64,000 nucleotides of DNA from a bacterium (GTDB lineage Bacteria; Cyanobacteriota; Vampirovibrionia; Gastranaerophilales; Gastranaerophilaceae). The notes under the pieces were generated by a model. It was not told the origin of the DNA, made no database searches, and worked only from the letters and a program-made list of their open reading frames with translations. This document shows positions 48,361 to 57,186 of the stretch, in pieces; positions within the stretch are counted from its first letter, which is position 1; every line of letters starts with the position of its first letter. The position numbers were made by a program, and so were the translations under genes. Where the stretch lies: assembly GCA_017403285.1 (NCBI GenBank), contig JAFQOI010000101.1, positions 45,294 to 109,293 on the forward strand, read 5' to 3'.

Positions 48361-49403
48361 TATTTATGACTTGTATATAATTCTTTGATTGCAGTTTTCA
48401 AATATTTTAATTTATAAAAATCAATCGTATTTTTAAGATTTTTTTTACAAATACCTTTTGTAATTGGTTGTTTTATAAATTCGTGATATTGGAAGACGTA
48501 GCCATCAAATTTTTGAGCATAATTTTTCATTTTTTCTGCCAAATCAAAATAATATGGATTTATATTATTGTTAACGCTTCTTAAGTAACGACCTTCTATA
48601 TCTAGTCTTACGGTGCTTACTTTCGCTTTTCTGACAATTTCAATGAACTTTTTGAATTCATTCATATTGTCATTTACGCCAGGGATAAGAATGTATTTTA
48701 GAGTAACCTTGTGTTCTTTAGCAGATGAATATTTGTATATATTTTCTATTACTTTATCAAAAGCATCTATTCTTTTAATTTTTTTAAATGTTTCTCTTGT
48801 TCCACAATCAAGAGAAATTATAATATTTGTGTTACCTTTTTCAATCGCTTTATAAAGATTTTCACTGTATTTTATGGCATTTGTTGCGGCGTGAATATGT
48901 GCATTTCCTTTTATTCCAAATTCTTCCAAAATAGATTCGCACTCTTTATAAATAGTTATTTCTCCTCCTCCGAGGTGTAATTCTAAGTCGTTTTTTAATA
49001 TTCCTTCATTTTTTAGGTACATTAAAAAAGGCATTACGTCATATTTTTCATTTGTTCTTTCTTCTACTTCAAGATTGTTAGAACAGTATATGCAGTCAGC
49101 ATTACAACATGTGTAGTGAGTTATTGTTATAAAATCAATGTATTCTGTTTCATCCCATTCTTTTTCTTTTATTTGAAAGCAGTTTAAGCATTCTGGTGGA
49201 GTATCACCACTTTTAAAAATATCAGAATATTTTCTCATTCTAGAGAATAATTCGTTTTTCTCTATTATTTCACCTTTATACTTGTCATATAAAATTGGAG
49301 CTAGTCCGCCATTAACTTGTTCGTTTGGCGAATAACAACAACTTACAAGTTCATTTGGATAAAAACATAATCCATGCAAAATAAGGTTACAACTTTTATA
49401 CAT
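48357..49403 (-). CDS. Radical SAM protein with N-terminal SPASM-like cysteine cluster (paralog 3)
   Basis: The SAM-cluster cysteines are C100, C104 and C107, with L-G-G-G-E-I-T near 148 and S-L-D-C-G-T-R-E-T-F-K-K-I-K near 200, which closely matches paralog 1. N-terminal cysteines are C5, C13, C22, C23 and C72-L-N-C75. The last 60 residues are Lys-rich with no Cys-x-x-Cys, so there is no ordinary C-terminal SPASM domain. It is transcribed alone. Substrate unknown. Confidence 0.78.
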   Translation of the reverse strand: MYKSCNLILHGLCFYPNELVSCCYSPNEQVNGGLAPILYDKYKGEIIEKNELFSRMRKYSDIFKSGDTPPECLNCFQIKEKEWDETEYIDFITITHYTCCNADCIYCSNNLEVEERTNEKYDVMPFLMYLKNEGILKNDLELHLGGGEITIYKECESILEEFGIKGNAHIHAATNAIKYSENLYKAIEKGNTNIIISLDCGTRETFKKIKRIDAFDKVIENIYKYSSAKEHKVTLKYILIPGVNDNMNEFKKFIEIVRKAKVSTVRLDIEGRYLRSVNNNINPYYFDLAEKMKNYAQKFDGYVFQYHEFIKQPITKGICKKNLKNTIDFYKLKYLKTAIKELYTSHKY

Positions 49404-49504
49404 AATATTTTTATATTCTAAAACGCTTGAAAAAACAATACATATGCAAAAAAACTTATTTTTATGTTAGTATGTCCTTCAAGGTAGTAATAGGGGTGGA
49501 AAAT

Positions 49505-50152
49505 TTGAGTAAGTTAATAACGGCAAAAGAGGCTGCAGCATTAATTAAGAATGGTTCAACTGTTATGGTCGGTGGTTTTTTAAGTTGTGGAACACCAAAT
49601 AAAATAATTGATGAAATGGTAGCGCAAAAGATAGATGATTTAACAATGATTTGCAATGATACTTCTTTTGCGGATGTTGATAGAGGTAAACTTATAAAAA
49701 ATGGACTTGTAAAGAAAGTTATAACAACTCACATAGGTACAAATCCTATAACTGGCAGTAAAATGCAATCAGGAGAACTCGAAGTTGAATTTTATCCAAT
49801 GGGAACTTTGGTTGAAAAAATTCACGCAAAAGGTTCTGGTTTGGGCGGAGTTTTAACGCCTACAGGTGTTGGTACTATTTTAGAAGAAGATAAAAAAGTT
49901 ATTGAGATAAAAGGGAAAAAATATATTTTTGAAGAACCATTAGGCGCAGATTATGCCGTTATATATGGCTCAACCGTAGATAAATATGGTAATGTCGCTT
50001 TTAAAGGAACAACTAGAAATTTCAATACATCAATGGCAACTGCTGCGGAAACAGTTATTATAGAAGCAGAAGAAGTTGTAGAAGAACTGGATCCAAATAA
50101 TGTTGTAATTCCTGGTATATTTATAGATTACATTGTTGATGGTAGGAAATAA
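49505..50152 (+). CDS. atoD: 3-oxoacid/acetate CoA-transferase, alpha subunit
   Basis: The 215-residue chain from the TTG at 49505 begins M-S-K-L-I-T-A-K-E-A-A-A-L-I, the usual family start, with a GGGGTGG ribosome site 5 nt upstream; a longer in-frame ORF from 49427 would add an atypical 26 residues. G-G-F-L-S-C-G-T-P near residue 23 is the CoA-binding motif, and C-N-D-T-S near 47 is in place. It forms a heteromer with the next gene and moves CoA between acids, for example acetate/acetoacetate or butyrate. Confidence 0.9.
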   Translation: MSKLITAKEAAALIKNGSTVMVGGFLSCGTPNKIIDEMVAQKIDDLTMICNDTSFADVDRGKLIKNGLVKKVITTHIGTNPITGSKMQSGELEVEFYPMGTLVEKIHAKGSGLGGVLTPTGVGTILEEDKKVIEIKGKKYIFEEPLGADYAVIYGSTVDKYGNVAFKGTTRNFNTSMATAAETVIIEAEEVVEELDPNNVVIPGIFIDYIVDGRK

Positions 50153-50156
50153 ACTT

Positions 50157-50834
50157 ATGACAATAGTGAAAGAATTATCTAAACAAGAAATAAAAGAAGT
50201 TGTTGCAAAAAGGATAGCAAGAGAGTTTAAAAAAAATGATGTCGTTACTCTTGGGATAGGTCTTCCTACTGAAGCAGCAAATTATGTAAGTGAAGATGTG
50301 AATGTTATTTTTCAATCAGAAAATGGCATTTTAGGACTTGGAAAAAACCAAAAAGGTCCTGATTTTGATAAAAAAGTGATTAATGCTGGTGGTGTTTGTG
50401 TTGAATATAATAAAGGCGCAAGTTTTTATGATTCTCAGATGGCATTTACTATTATGAGAGGTGGACATATTGATACAACTGTTCTTGGCGCACTTCAAGT
50501 AGATGCCGAAGGGAGTATTGCCAGTTGGCAAATTCCAGGGGTATTTGTTCCTGGCATCGGTGGTTCCATGGATTTAATTATTGGGTCTAAAAGGGTTATT
50601 GTTGCAATGACTCATACTTCAAAAGATGAACCTAAAATTGTTCAAAAATGTACACTTCCACTTACTGCTTTCAAAGAATTGGATATGATTGTAACAGAAA
50701 GATGTGTTTTTCAATTTGATGAAGATGGATTAGTGTTAACAGAAATAAATCCAGTATTTACTGTTGAAGATATAAAAGCATCAACAGCGGCAGAATTTAG
50801 AATTAGTCCAGATTTAAAAAGTATGATTGTTTAA
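50157..50834 (+). CDS. atoA: 3-oxoacid/acetate CoA-transferase, beta subunit
   Basis: The catalytic glutamate is in the Q-S-E-N-G-I-L-G-L-G motif near residue 48, which becomes the glutamyl-CoA thioester. G-G-H-I-D-T-T-V-L-G near 103 and P-G-I-G-G-S-M-D near 132 are also typical. The ATG at 50157 follows the alpha subunit by 4 nt and has a TAGGAA site; an in-frame TTG at 50133 is less likely. The 3' end overlaps the opposite gene by 21 nt. Confidence 0.92.
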   Translation: MTIVKELSKQEIKEVVAKRIAREFKKNDVVTLGIGLPTEAANYVSEDVNVIFQSENGILGLGKNQKGPDFDKKVINAGGVCVEYNKGASFYDSQMAFTIMRGGHIDTTVLGALQVDAEGSIASWQIPGVFVPGIGGSMDLIIGSKRVIVAMTHTSKDEPKIVQKCTLPLTAFKELDMIVTERCVFQFDEDGLVLTEINPVFTVEDIKASTAAEFRISPDLKSMIV

Positions 50835-51452
50835 TATCAATTCAGATAAATTTTTAGCAATTATTTCATGAGCTTTTTCACTGTAGTGTAGCCCATCAGT
50901 TTTTGATGGGGATACAATGTTATCCAAAACAAATAATTCTATATTGTTTTCTGCTGCAAAATCTTTATATATTCTTCTTATTTTGCTTGAGTTTATTATG
51001 GAGTTTTCGCTGAATAAAAACCTGAAAGAACCATTAATAATATCTTTTTTTAATTGTATTGGTGAAATTATAATTATTTTTGTATTTGGATTTTTATCTT
51101 TTATTGTTTTTAAATAGTTCTCTAATCCATTTTTAATAATTTGTTCATTAAAATTATAAAATTTTTGTAAATCATTTGTTCCAAGCGCAAATATAAAAAT
51201 ATCTGCTGTTGGATTTGTTTTCAAGCATTCTTTTATGTATAAGGCTCCAGATAAAATATAACCTTCTTTGTTATTATAAAAACCTGTTCTATTGTTGCAT
51301 CCTTCTTCAATTACATTGAAATTATTTCCAAGCAAGTCAGAAAGAATGCCAGTCCACCTTTGCTTTTTTTTGTATCTGCCTAAGGTTTCAGGATTAAATC
51401 CATAAGTGTTAGAATCCCCATAGCATATAATTGTTTGCTTAATTGTTTTCAA
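50814..51452 (-). CDS. SGNH/GDSL-family hydrolase (esterase-like)
   Basis: A 212-residue SGNH fold: block I C-Y-G-D-S-N-T-Y-G with catalytic Ser near residue 14, block III A-L-G-T-N-D near 91, and block V D-G-L-H-Y-S near 190 with the catalytic Asp-His. It resembles arylesterases. There is no signal peptide. It overlaps by 14 nt with the SGNH-like membrane protein upstream in transcription and is probably co-expressed. Confidence 0.85.
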   Translation of the reverse strand: MKTIKQTIICYGDSNTYGFNPETLGRYKKKQRWTGILSDLLGNNFNVIEEGCNNRTGFYNNKEGYILSGALYIKECLKTNPTADIFIFALGTNDLQKFYNFNEQIIKNGLENYLKTIKDKNPNTKIIIISPIQLKKDIINGSFRFLFSENSIINSSKIRRIYKDFAAENNIELFVLDNIVSPSKTDGLHYSEKAHEIIAKNLSELILNNHTF

Positions 51453-52515
51453 GTTTTTGAACTCTTTCGTTGATGTCTTCTGGTTTTACTTGTTTGATTT
51501 TATTTGTTAACTCTTTATGTTTTTTCATATATGCTTTAAGTTGTGCGGTATCAAGGCTATTATATTTGTCTACGTTGTCTTTTGTAATTAAGATGCCTTG
51601 CTGTTTAGTTTCTGCAAGTAAATCATTTACAACCATATCATTATACATTTCAGTAGGATGAATATTGTCTACAAAATATATGCTTGTTTCATCAAGTGGT
51701 TGAGTATTATATGTATTTGCTAAAGAATAGTCATAAAATGGTACTATTTGTGCAATTTCTTTCTTAACCCTTATATTTGTGTCCCAAATATTTTTTAAAT
51801 ACATATCCATTTTTTTTGTTATATGCATAGGGGAGTAATAAAGAACAAGTTCTATATTATTTTCCTTTGTGTAATTATAGATGTTTTTAATTTTGTCTAT
51901 GATACTATTATCAAATGCTTTTTCATAATGTCTTGGGGCAATTTCTCTATAAAGATAAATATACTGTGATTTGTCACCTTTGTTTTTTATAGAGTCTTTT
52001 ACTGTTTCAATACTGTATTTTGTTGTATTCCAAGAGAAAAATAAATTAATTAAATCATTTAATTGAAGATTAGGACTTTCATTTTTTTCAAGAGAGTCAA
52101 AAACAGCATCTTTATAATATAAATCATCAAAAAATATTCCCCAATATATTTTTTTGATATTAGGTGCTATTTCATGAATGTTTTTTATAATTGTTGCTAT
52201 TTCATCAGTTTCAGCAACGGTAATTGTATAAAATGCAATATTATCAAGCCCTTCACTATAATGAGAAAGAAGACAATTCCCAACAAATGCAATATCTTTA
52301 TTTTTATGGCTTATTTTTATATGAGGAATAACCATAGTTCTTTTATTTGAATATTTGTGTGTTTTTATGTTGTTAAAACCTTCAATTGTTGATTTTCTAA
52401 ATATGTGGTATGGGTCAACTATGAAATTAAACATTGAAATCCCAAATATCAAGAAAAGAAAGAAAACTATAAATAAAAAATCGGTAACTTTATTTTCTTT
52501 TTTATCCTCTTGCAT
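51439..52515 (-). CDS. Membrane-anchored SGNH-like protein, likely polysaccharide modification
   Basis: One N-terminal membrane helix (about 11-33) is followed by N-F-I-V-D-P-Y-H-I-F, a motif shared by DltD- or AlgJ/X-type proteins that work with O-acyltransferases. F-V-G-N-C-L-L-S-H-Y near residue 73 is a degenerate nucleophile block: the usual Gly-x-Ser is Gly-Asn-Cys. D-N-I-H-P-T-E near 284 gives an Asp-x-x-His. The fold call is inferred. It sits between an SGNH esterase and an MsbA-type exporter. No MBOAT gene is present. Confidence 0.6.
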   Translation of the reverse strand: MQEDKKENKVTDFLFIVFFLFLIFGISMFNFIVDPYHIFRKSTIEGFNNIKTHKYSNKRTMVIPHIKISHKNKDIAFVGNCLLSHYSEGLDNIAFYTITVAETDEIATIIKNIHEIAPNIKKIYWGIFFDDLYYKDAVFDSLEKNESPNLQLNDLINLFFSWNTTKYSIETVKDSIKNKGDKSQYIYLYREIAPRHYEKAFDNSIIDKIKNIYNYTKENNIELVLYYSPMHITKKMDMYLKNIWDTNIRVKKEIAQIVPFYDYSLANTYNTQPLDETSIYFVDNIHPTEMYNDMVVNDLLAETKQQGILITKDNVDKYNSLDTAQLKAYMKKHKELTNKIKQVKPEDINERVQKLENN

Positions 52516-52529
52516 TTCAAAATCCTTTT

Positions 52530-54350
52530 TTAGTTTGCTTCTTGTTTTTTAAATTGCATTTCATATAATGCTTTATATTGTCCATTTGGAATATTAATAA
52601 GTTCCTCGTGAGAACCCAATTCAACTAGTTCCCCTTCATTTATAACGGCAATTCTATCCGCATTTTTTATAGTTGAGAGTCTGTGTGCAATAACAAATAC
52701 AGTTTTATTCTTTATCAAATTATCAAGTGCCTTTTGAACAACTGCTTCTGATTTATTATCAAGAGCAGATGTTGCTTCATCAAGAATAACAATTGCAGAA
52801 TTTCTAATCATTGCTCTTGCAATTGCAACTCTTTGTCTTTGACCGCCAGATAACGTGAGTCCTCTTTCTCCAAGAACAGTATTAATTCCATCTGGAAGTT
52901 CAGCAATTACTTCTTCAAGGTGTGCAGATTGAATTGCGTTTTGAATTTCTTCTTCTGTCGCGTTTGGTTTACCCATAAGAATATTTTCTTTTATTGTCCC
53001 AGAGAAAAGGAAGTTATCTTGGAACACCATAGAAATATTTTTTCTTAGGCTGTCTGTAGAGTAATCTCGAAGGTCAATTCCATCAATCATAATAGAACCA
53101 TCAGTGATATCATAAAACCTTGGTATGAGGTTTACTAATGTAGATTTTCCACCGCCTGAATTTCCAACAATGGCAAGTGTTTCATCTTTTCTGATGTTTA
53201 AGTTTATATTCTTTAATACTTTGTGTCCTTTGACGTACTCAAAACTTACGTTTTTCAATTCAATACCATTTTTTAATTCTTGAAGATTTATAGCATTTTG
53301 TTTATCGGTTATTTCTGGTTTAATATCAAACAATTCAAAAACACGACCAAGTGCAACGAAAATTGTTTGAAGGTTTGTCAAAGTATTACCTAGGGATTTT
53401 ATTGGTTTGTATAATAGCAAAAGGGATGTTACGAAAGATGCAAAACCCCCAGCCGTCATTTTGCCAGTTGTAATGAGGTGTGTGCCATAGCCAAGAACGA
53501 TAGCGATACCAAAAGAAGCAATTAAATACATTAAAGGGGACATCCAGCCAGCACGTTTTACTAATGACATATTATTTGTAAAACCACAATGTATTTGGGT
53601 TGTGAAACGTTCTTTTTGACGTTCTTCAAGTCCGTATGCTCTCATTACTTTGTTGCCTATATACGTTTCATTGAAATTTGTAGTGATATTCCCCCCAATA
53701 ACCATATTTTTATTAGAGGTAGATTTAATTTTTTTTCTAATAATTGCGACAGGAACAAATGCAACACACAAAACAAGAACACCAATTATTGCTAATCTCC
53801 AAGAACTATATAACATAACGGCAATTAAGCTTATTGCGCCGAAAACGTTTGTAGCAATTTCTTTTAAGTTTGTAACTATGCCTGTAGATGCAGCATCAGG
53901 GTCGCTTAAATATCTCGTGATAATTACACCAGAAGTATTTTCATCAAAAAATGAAGAATCCATATATACAAGTTTGTTAAATAATGCAATTTTCACTCCG
54001 TTTGTAATTTTTTGGCTTGTCCAATCTGTCAAATAACTATTTAGATATCGTAAAACCCCTTGTAGTAAGGCAAATAGGACAACCGCAAAAGGAATAGATA
54101 ATGCTAATGTTGACCAAGAAATCGAATAAGTATGATTGCATATTGTGAATATTAAATCTTTTTGCCCAACAACATAATCTAAATATGGTTTTAAGAAGAA
54201 TGCAACAACCCCTTCAAGTGCACCAACTGGGATGGCTACTAAAAATCCTAAAATAACTCTTGACATATATGGCTTTATATAAGGATAAACTCTTCCTAGA
54301 AGCCAACTATATCTAAAAGAGTTTTTTGCTGTTGTATCGTTTAATTTCAT
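52530..54350 (-). CDS. msbA: MsbA-like lipid ABC exporter
   Basis: A 606-residue half-transporter: six membrane helices (about 1-330) and an ATPase domain with Walker A G-N-S-G-G-G-K-S-T near residue 395, Q-loop near 440, LSGGQRQRVAIARA near 498, Walker B IVILDEATSALD near 518 and a switch H in V-I-A-H-R-L-S. It probably flips a lipid-linked product; lipid A and lipid-linked polysaccharide are both possible. The -10 and ribosome site (AATAGGAA) before it are clear. Downstream genes fit envelope-polymer modification. Confidence 0.88.
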   Translation of the reverse strand: MKLNDTTAKNSFRYSWLLGRVYPYIKPYMSRVILGFLVAIPVGALEGVVAFFLKPYLDYVVGQKDLIFTICNHTYSISWSTLALSIPFAVVLFALLQGVLRYLNSYLTDWTSQKITNGVKIALFNKLVYMDSSFFDENTSGVIITRYLSDPDAASTGIVTNLKEIATNVFGAISLIAVMLYSSWRLAIIGVLVLCVAFVPVAIIRKKIKSTSNKNMVIGGNITTNFNETYIGNKVMRAYGLEERQKERFTTQIHCGFTNNMSLVKRAGWMSPLMYLIASFGIAIVLGYGTHLITTGKMTAGGFASFVTSLLLLYKPIKSLGNTLTNLQTIFVALGRVFELFDIKPEITDKQNAINLQELKNGIELKNVSFEYVKGHKVLKNINLNIRKDETLAIVGNSGGGKSTLVNLIPRFYDITDGSIMIDGIDLRDYSTDSLRKNISMVFQDNFLFSGTIKENILMGKPNATEEEIQNAIQSAHLEEVIAELPDGINTVLGERGLTLSGGQRQRVAIARAMIRNSAIVILDEATSALDNKSEAVVQKALDNLIKNKTVFVIAHRLSTIKNADRIAVINEGELVELGSHEELINIPNGQYKALYEMQFKKQEAN

Positions 54351-54384
54351 TGTTTTTTCCTATTAAAATTGCCTAGTCTTCTAT

Positions 54385-54393
54385 ATTATAACA
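54385..54393 (-). promoter_or_regulatory. Extended -10 promoter of the msbA-like gene
   Basis: On the minus strand TGT TATAAT (TATAAT at 54385-54390) lies about 28 nt before the expected transcript start region of the exporter gene. The -35 is poor. Confidence 0.45.
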
Positions 54394-54479
54394 TCAACTA
54401 GAATACCAGATTAAACTAACCTTAAAAAAGTTATAATCTTTTAATGTTTGTTTTATCATATATGTAAGGAGACAGAAAA

Positions 54480-55469
54480 ATGAAGATAGCGTTTTTTTCC
54501 TTACGAAAATTTGATGAATTAACTCTTTTGCAAGAATTTAAAGAAAAGTACAATATAGATTTTGTATGTACTGGGGAATATCCAAATGCGGAAAATTTGA
54601 AACTGGCGCAAGGTTGTGATGCAATAAGTGTTGTGCCTTGTAAATTTACAGAAGAGTACGTTGATATTATTTCTTCTCTTGGAGTTAAGTATGTCTTGGC
54701 AAGAAGTATTGGTTATGACCATTTGCCGTTAAATTACTTGAGAGAAAAAGGATTAAGAGTAAGTTCTGTTACATATCCTCCAGAGTGTGTTGCAAATTAT
54801 GCTATTATGCTTATGCTTATGGCAACAAGAAAAGTGAAACAAATAATGCAAAGAGCCGTTTGTCAGGATTATTCACTTCGTGGCAAGATGGGAAAAGATA
54901 TTTCTGATTGTACTATCGGAATTGTTGGAACAGGAAATATCGGTAATTGTGTAATAAAACATTTATCTGGCTTTGGCACTAAAATACTTGCTTATAACAA
55001 ATTTGGAGAAACAGAAGAAACAAAAAAATATGCTGAGTATGTTGACTTAGAAACCTTGTATAAAAATAGTGACATTATTTCTTTGCACGTATCTTCAAAC
55101 GAAGAAACATATCATATGATAAATGATGATTCTATAAATAAGATGAAAGATGGCGTAATTATTATAAATACAGCGAGAGGAACGTTAATTGATTCAAATG
55201 CTCTCATAAAAGGAATAAAATCACAAAAAATTGGAGCAGTTGGACTTGATGTAATCGAAGATGAAACAGGCTTATACTATTACAATCATTCTTCTGATGT
55301 TTTAAATAATGATGAACTTGCAATATTAAATAGTTTCCCTAATGTTATTGTTACTCCTCATACAGCTTTTTATACGGAAACGACAGTAAGAAATATGCTT
55401 GAAAAAACATTTAAATCACTTGTGCATTTTAGCAAAAATGATGATAATCCATACGAGATAAAATTATAA
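54480..55469 (+). CDS. ldhA: D-lactate dehydrogenase (2-hydroxyacid dehydrogenase family)
   Basis: Reduces pyruvate to D-lactate. The NAD-binding G-I-V-G-T-G-N-I-G loop is near residue 148, catalytic Arg in N-T-A-R-G near 233, catalytic Glu in D-V-I-E-D-E near 258, and catalytic His in T-P-H-T-A-F-Y-T near 296. The Y-P-P-E-C-V-A-N-Y-A-I segment and length (329) fit the LdhA/VanH subgroup. An AAGGAG ribosome site precedes the ATG. Confidence 0.9.
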   Translation: MKIAFFSLRKFDELTLLQEFKEKYNIDFVCTGEYPNAENLKLAQGCDAISVVPCKFTEEYVDIISSLGVKYVLARSIGYDHLPLNYLREKGLRVSSVTYPPECVANYAIMLMLMATRKVKQIMQRAVCQDYSLRGKMGKDISDCTIGIVGTGNIGNCVIKHLSGFGTKILAYNKFGETEETKKYAEYVDLETLYKNSDIISLHVSSNEETYHMINDDSINKMKDGVIIINTARGTLIDSNALIKGIKSQKIGAVGLDVIEDETGLYYYNHSSDVLNNDELAILNSFPNVIVTPHTAFYTETTVRNMLEKTFKSLVHFSKNDDNPYEIKL

Positions 55470-55506
55470 AAGGCAATTTTTAAGAAAAATTTGTTTTTAT
55501 ATAATT

Positions 55507-55920
55507 ATGAAGCCGATATCAAAAATACCAATAACGCCTGTGGTTCAAAAGGCAAGTTCAATAGCGAAGAATAGACAGGTGTATGTCCAAACAAGCGATG
55601 TTTTTGAACGTAGTGATATCGTGAAAGATACTGCAAAAACATTCAAAGAACGTGTTGTTAAACCATTCATAGATTGGAATGGTTCTTTCCCAAAAGATGA
55701 TCAGGGTGGTAGCAAGTTGTTAAAGGCAATGCTTCAGCCATATGTATCATTTTTCAATGATATGACTCCTGCCGACTCACAAAAGTTTACCAAGCTTGTG
55801 TTTGGGCAAGATCAACTTAAAGCAATAGAACAAGGGAGTATCGTAAATTCTGACATAAGACAATTTAAAAATGCACTAGAAAAATCTATGAGGCAGACGA
55901 TAGAAAAAACTTTAAAATAA
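55507..55920 (+). CDS. Small protein of unknown function with D-x-FER motif
   Basis: 137 residues, no signal peptide or membrane segment. The first 35 residues are low in structure and contain S-D-V-F-E-R (30-35), the same D-x-F-E-R at the same position as in the kinase-fold protein at 44.2 kb. The rest is predicted mainly helical, with P-K-D-D-Q-G-G-S-K near 54. I do not recognise the family. No ribosome site is clear; it may be read together with ldhA. Confidence 0.6.
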   Translation: MKPISKIPITPVVQKASSIAKNRQVYVQTSDVFERSDIVKDTAKTFKERVVKPFIDWNGSFPKDDQGGSKLLKAMLQPYVSFFNDMTPADSQKFTKLVFGQDQLKAIEQGSIVNSDIRQFKNALEKSMRQTIEKTLK

Positions 55921-55949
55921 AAAAGGGTACTTTATATGTACCCTTTTTT
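55919..55949. terminator. Bidirectional terminator between the small unknown gene and prs
   Basis: Stem AAAAAAGGGTAC / GTACCCTTTTTT (55919-55930 with 55938-55949), 7-nt loop; T runs on both sides. Confidence 0.85.
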
Positions 55950-55959
55950 ATTTTATTTA

Positions 55960-57000
55960 TTATGCAGAAATATCCAAAATCGCACTAGTTACTTGTTCTG
56001 AAATATCTACTTGTTTTATTTTTTCAATAGATGATGCTTTTTTAGGGATACTGTTTGTTACAATTACTTCTTTGACTGGAGCATCTTGTAGTTTTATCAT
56101 TGCATCTCCATTAAATAATCCGTGTGATGCACAGATGTAAATGTCATTAGCACCATTTTTCTTTAATAATTTTGCTGCTTCTACAATTGTTCCTGCTGTA
56201 TCTATAATATCGTCATATATGATGCAGTTTTTTCCTGAAACATCACCGATTAAATCTTCTGCTGTTGCTTTGTTATGTTCTTTTCTTTGTTTATAGACAA
56301 TTGCTTTTTCACAACCTAAAGATTTTGCGAGTTTATCTGCTCTTTTTGTTCCACCTAAGTCTGGGCTTACGACCATTAAGTTTGGAATTTGTTTTGATTT
56401 TATGTAGTCACTCATTAATGGCATAGACTCTAAATGAGTAATCGTTACCTGATTTGAACTAAAGCCTTCTAGGGCAGGGGTATGTAAATCTGTCGTGATA
56501 ATTTCATCGACTCCAGCGGCTTTTAGTAAATCCATATTTAATCTTGCCGCGATAGGTTCGCCTTTTTCTGTTCTTTTTTCTTGGCGTGCATAATCAAAAC
56601 TAGGCATAACTGCTATTACTTTTTCTGCACCTGCTCTTTTTGCAGCATCTGCTTTTAGGTATGTTTCCATTAAATTATCATTTACATTTGTTCCTGATGC
56701 TGGCATTAAGTAAACATCTTTACCTCTTATATTTTCTTTAATGTTTATGTAGGTTTCACCATTTTTAAATTTTTTAATAACAGTTGGTGTTGGAGTGATG
56801 CCTAGATTTCTTTCAATATTTTTTTCTAAATCAGTTGGTTCGGATGATGGAATGATTGTAACTTTATCCGGTGCAGAGTGTCCTTTAAAGCAAAAAATAT
56901 CCGCATCTATAGTTTTAGATGCGGATACAAATGCTTTATTATTCACTGCGCTACTCTTCGGATAATTGTAAAATGGTTTCCCTACAGATAGAATCTTCAT
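55960..57000 (-). CDS. prs: Ribose-phosphate pyrophosphokinase with N-terminal extension
   Basis: Makes PRPP from ribose 5-phosphate and ATP for purines, pyrimidines, histidine and NAD. D-Y-A-R-Q-E-K-R near residue 130, T-T-D-L-H-T-P near 169, V-S-P-D-L-G-G near 214 and the PRPP loop I-I-Y-D-D-I-I-D-T-A-G-T near 257 are conserved. About 45 extra residues at the N terminus precede the enzyme and carry F-C-F-K-G (36-40), a motif also seen at 44.2 kb. The extension is in frame and begins with a sensible ATG; whether it is kept in the mature protein is unknown. Confidence 0.92.
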   Translation of the reverse strand: MKILSVGKPFYNYPKSSAVNNKAFVSASKTIDADIFCFKGHSAPDKVTIIPSSEPTDLEKNIERNLGITPTPTVIKKFKNGETYINIKENIRGKDVYLMPASGTNVNDNLMETYLKADAAKRAGAEKVIAVMPSFDYARQEKRTEKGEPIAARLNMDLLKAAGVDEIITTDLHTPALEGFSSNQVTITHLESMPLMSDYIKSKQIPNLMVVSPDLGGTKRADKLAKSLGCEKAIVYKQRKEHNKATAEDLIGDVSGKNCIIYDDIIDTAGTIVEAAKLLKKNGANDIYICASHGLFNGDAMIKLQDAPVKEVIVTNSIPKKASSIEKIKQVDISEQVTSAILDISA

Positions 57001-57052
57001 AATGTTATCCTTTATATTTAGCTAATGTGATTACTTCCAAACTTACATGATA

Positions 57053-57081
57053 ATAATATATTGTTTTTCAATTTTTAACAA
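57053..57081 (-). promoter_or_regulatory. Promoter of prs
   Basis: Minus-strand TTGTTA (57076-57081) and TATTAT (57053-57058) are 17 nt apart, about 50 nt upstream of the prs ATG. Confidence 0.55.
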
Positions 57082-57186
57082 TAATGTAAGACTTTTTATT
57101 AAGATTTATTCAATTTTAAAAAGTATAGACTTTTGGTATTTTCTTTGATTAACTAGTAATAATAAAAACAAACTGAGGACAATGGA

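Noticed and set aside
55500..55505. TATAAT just before the ATG of the small protein at 55507
   Set aside because: It is one nucleotide from the start codon, so transcription would begin after the ATG. Such hexamers arise by chance in AT-rich DNA.
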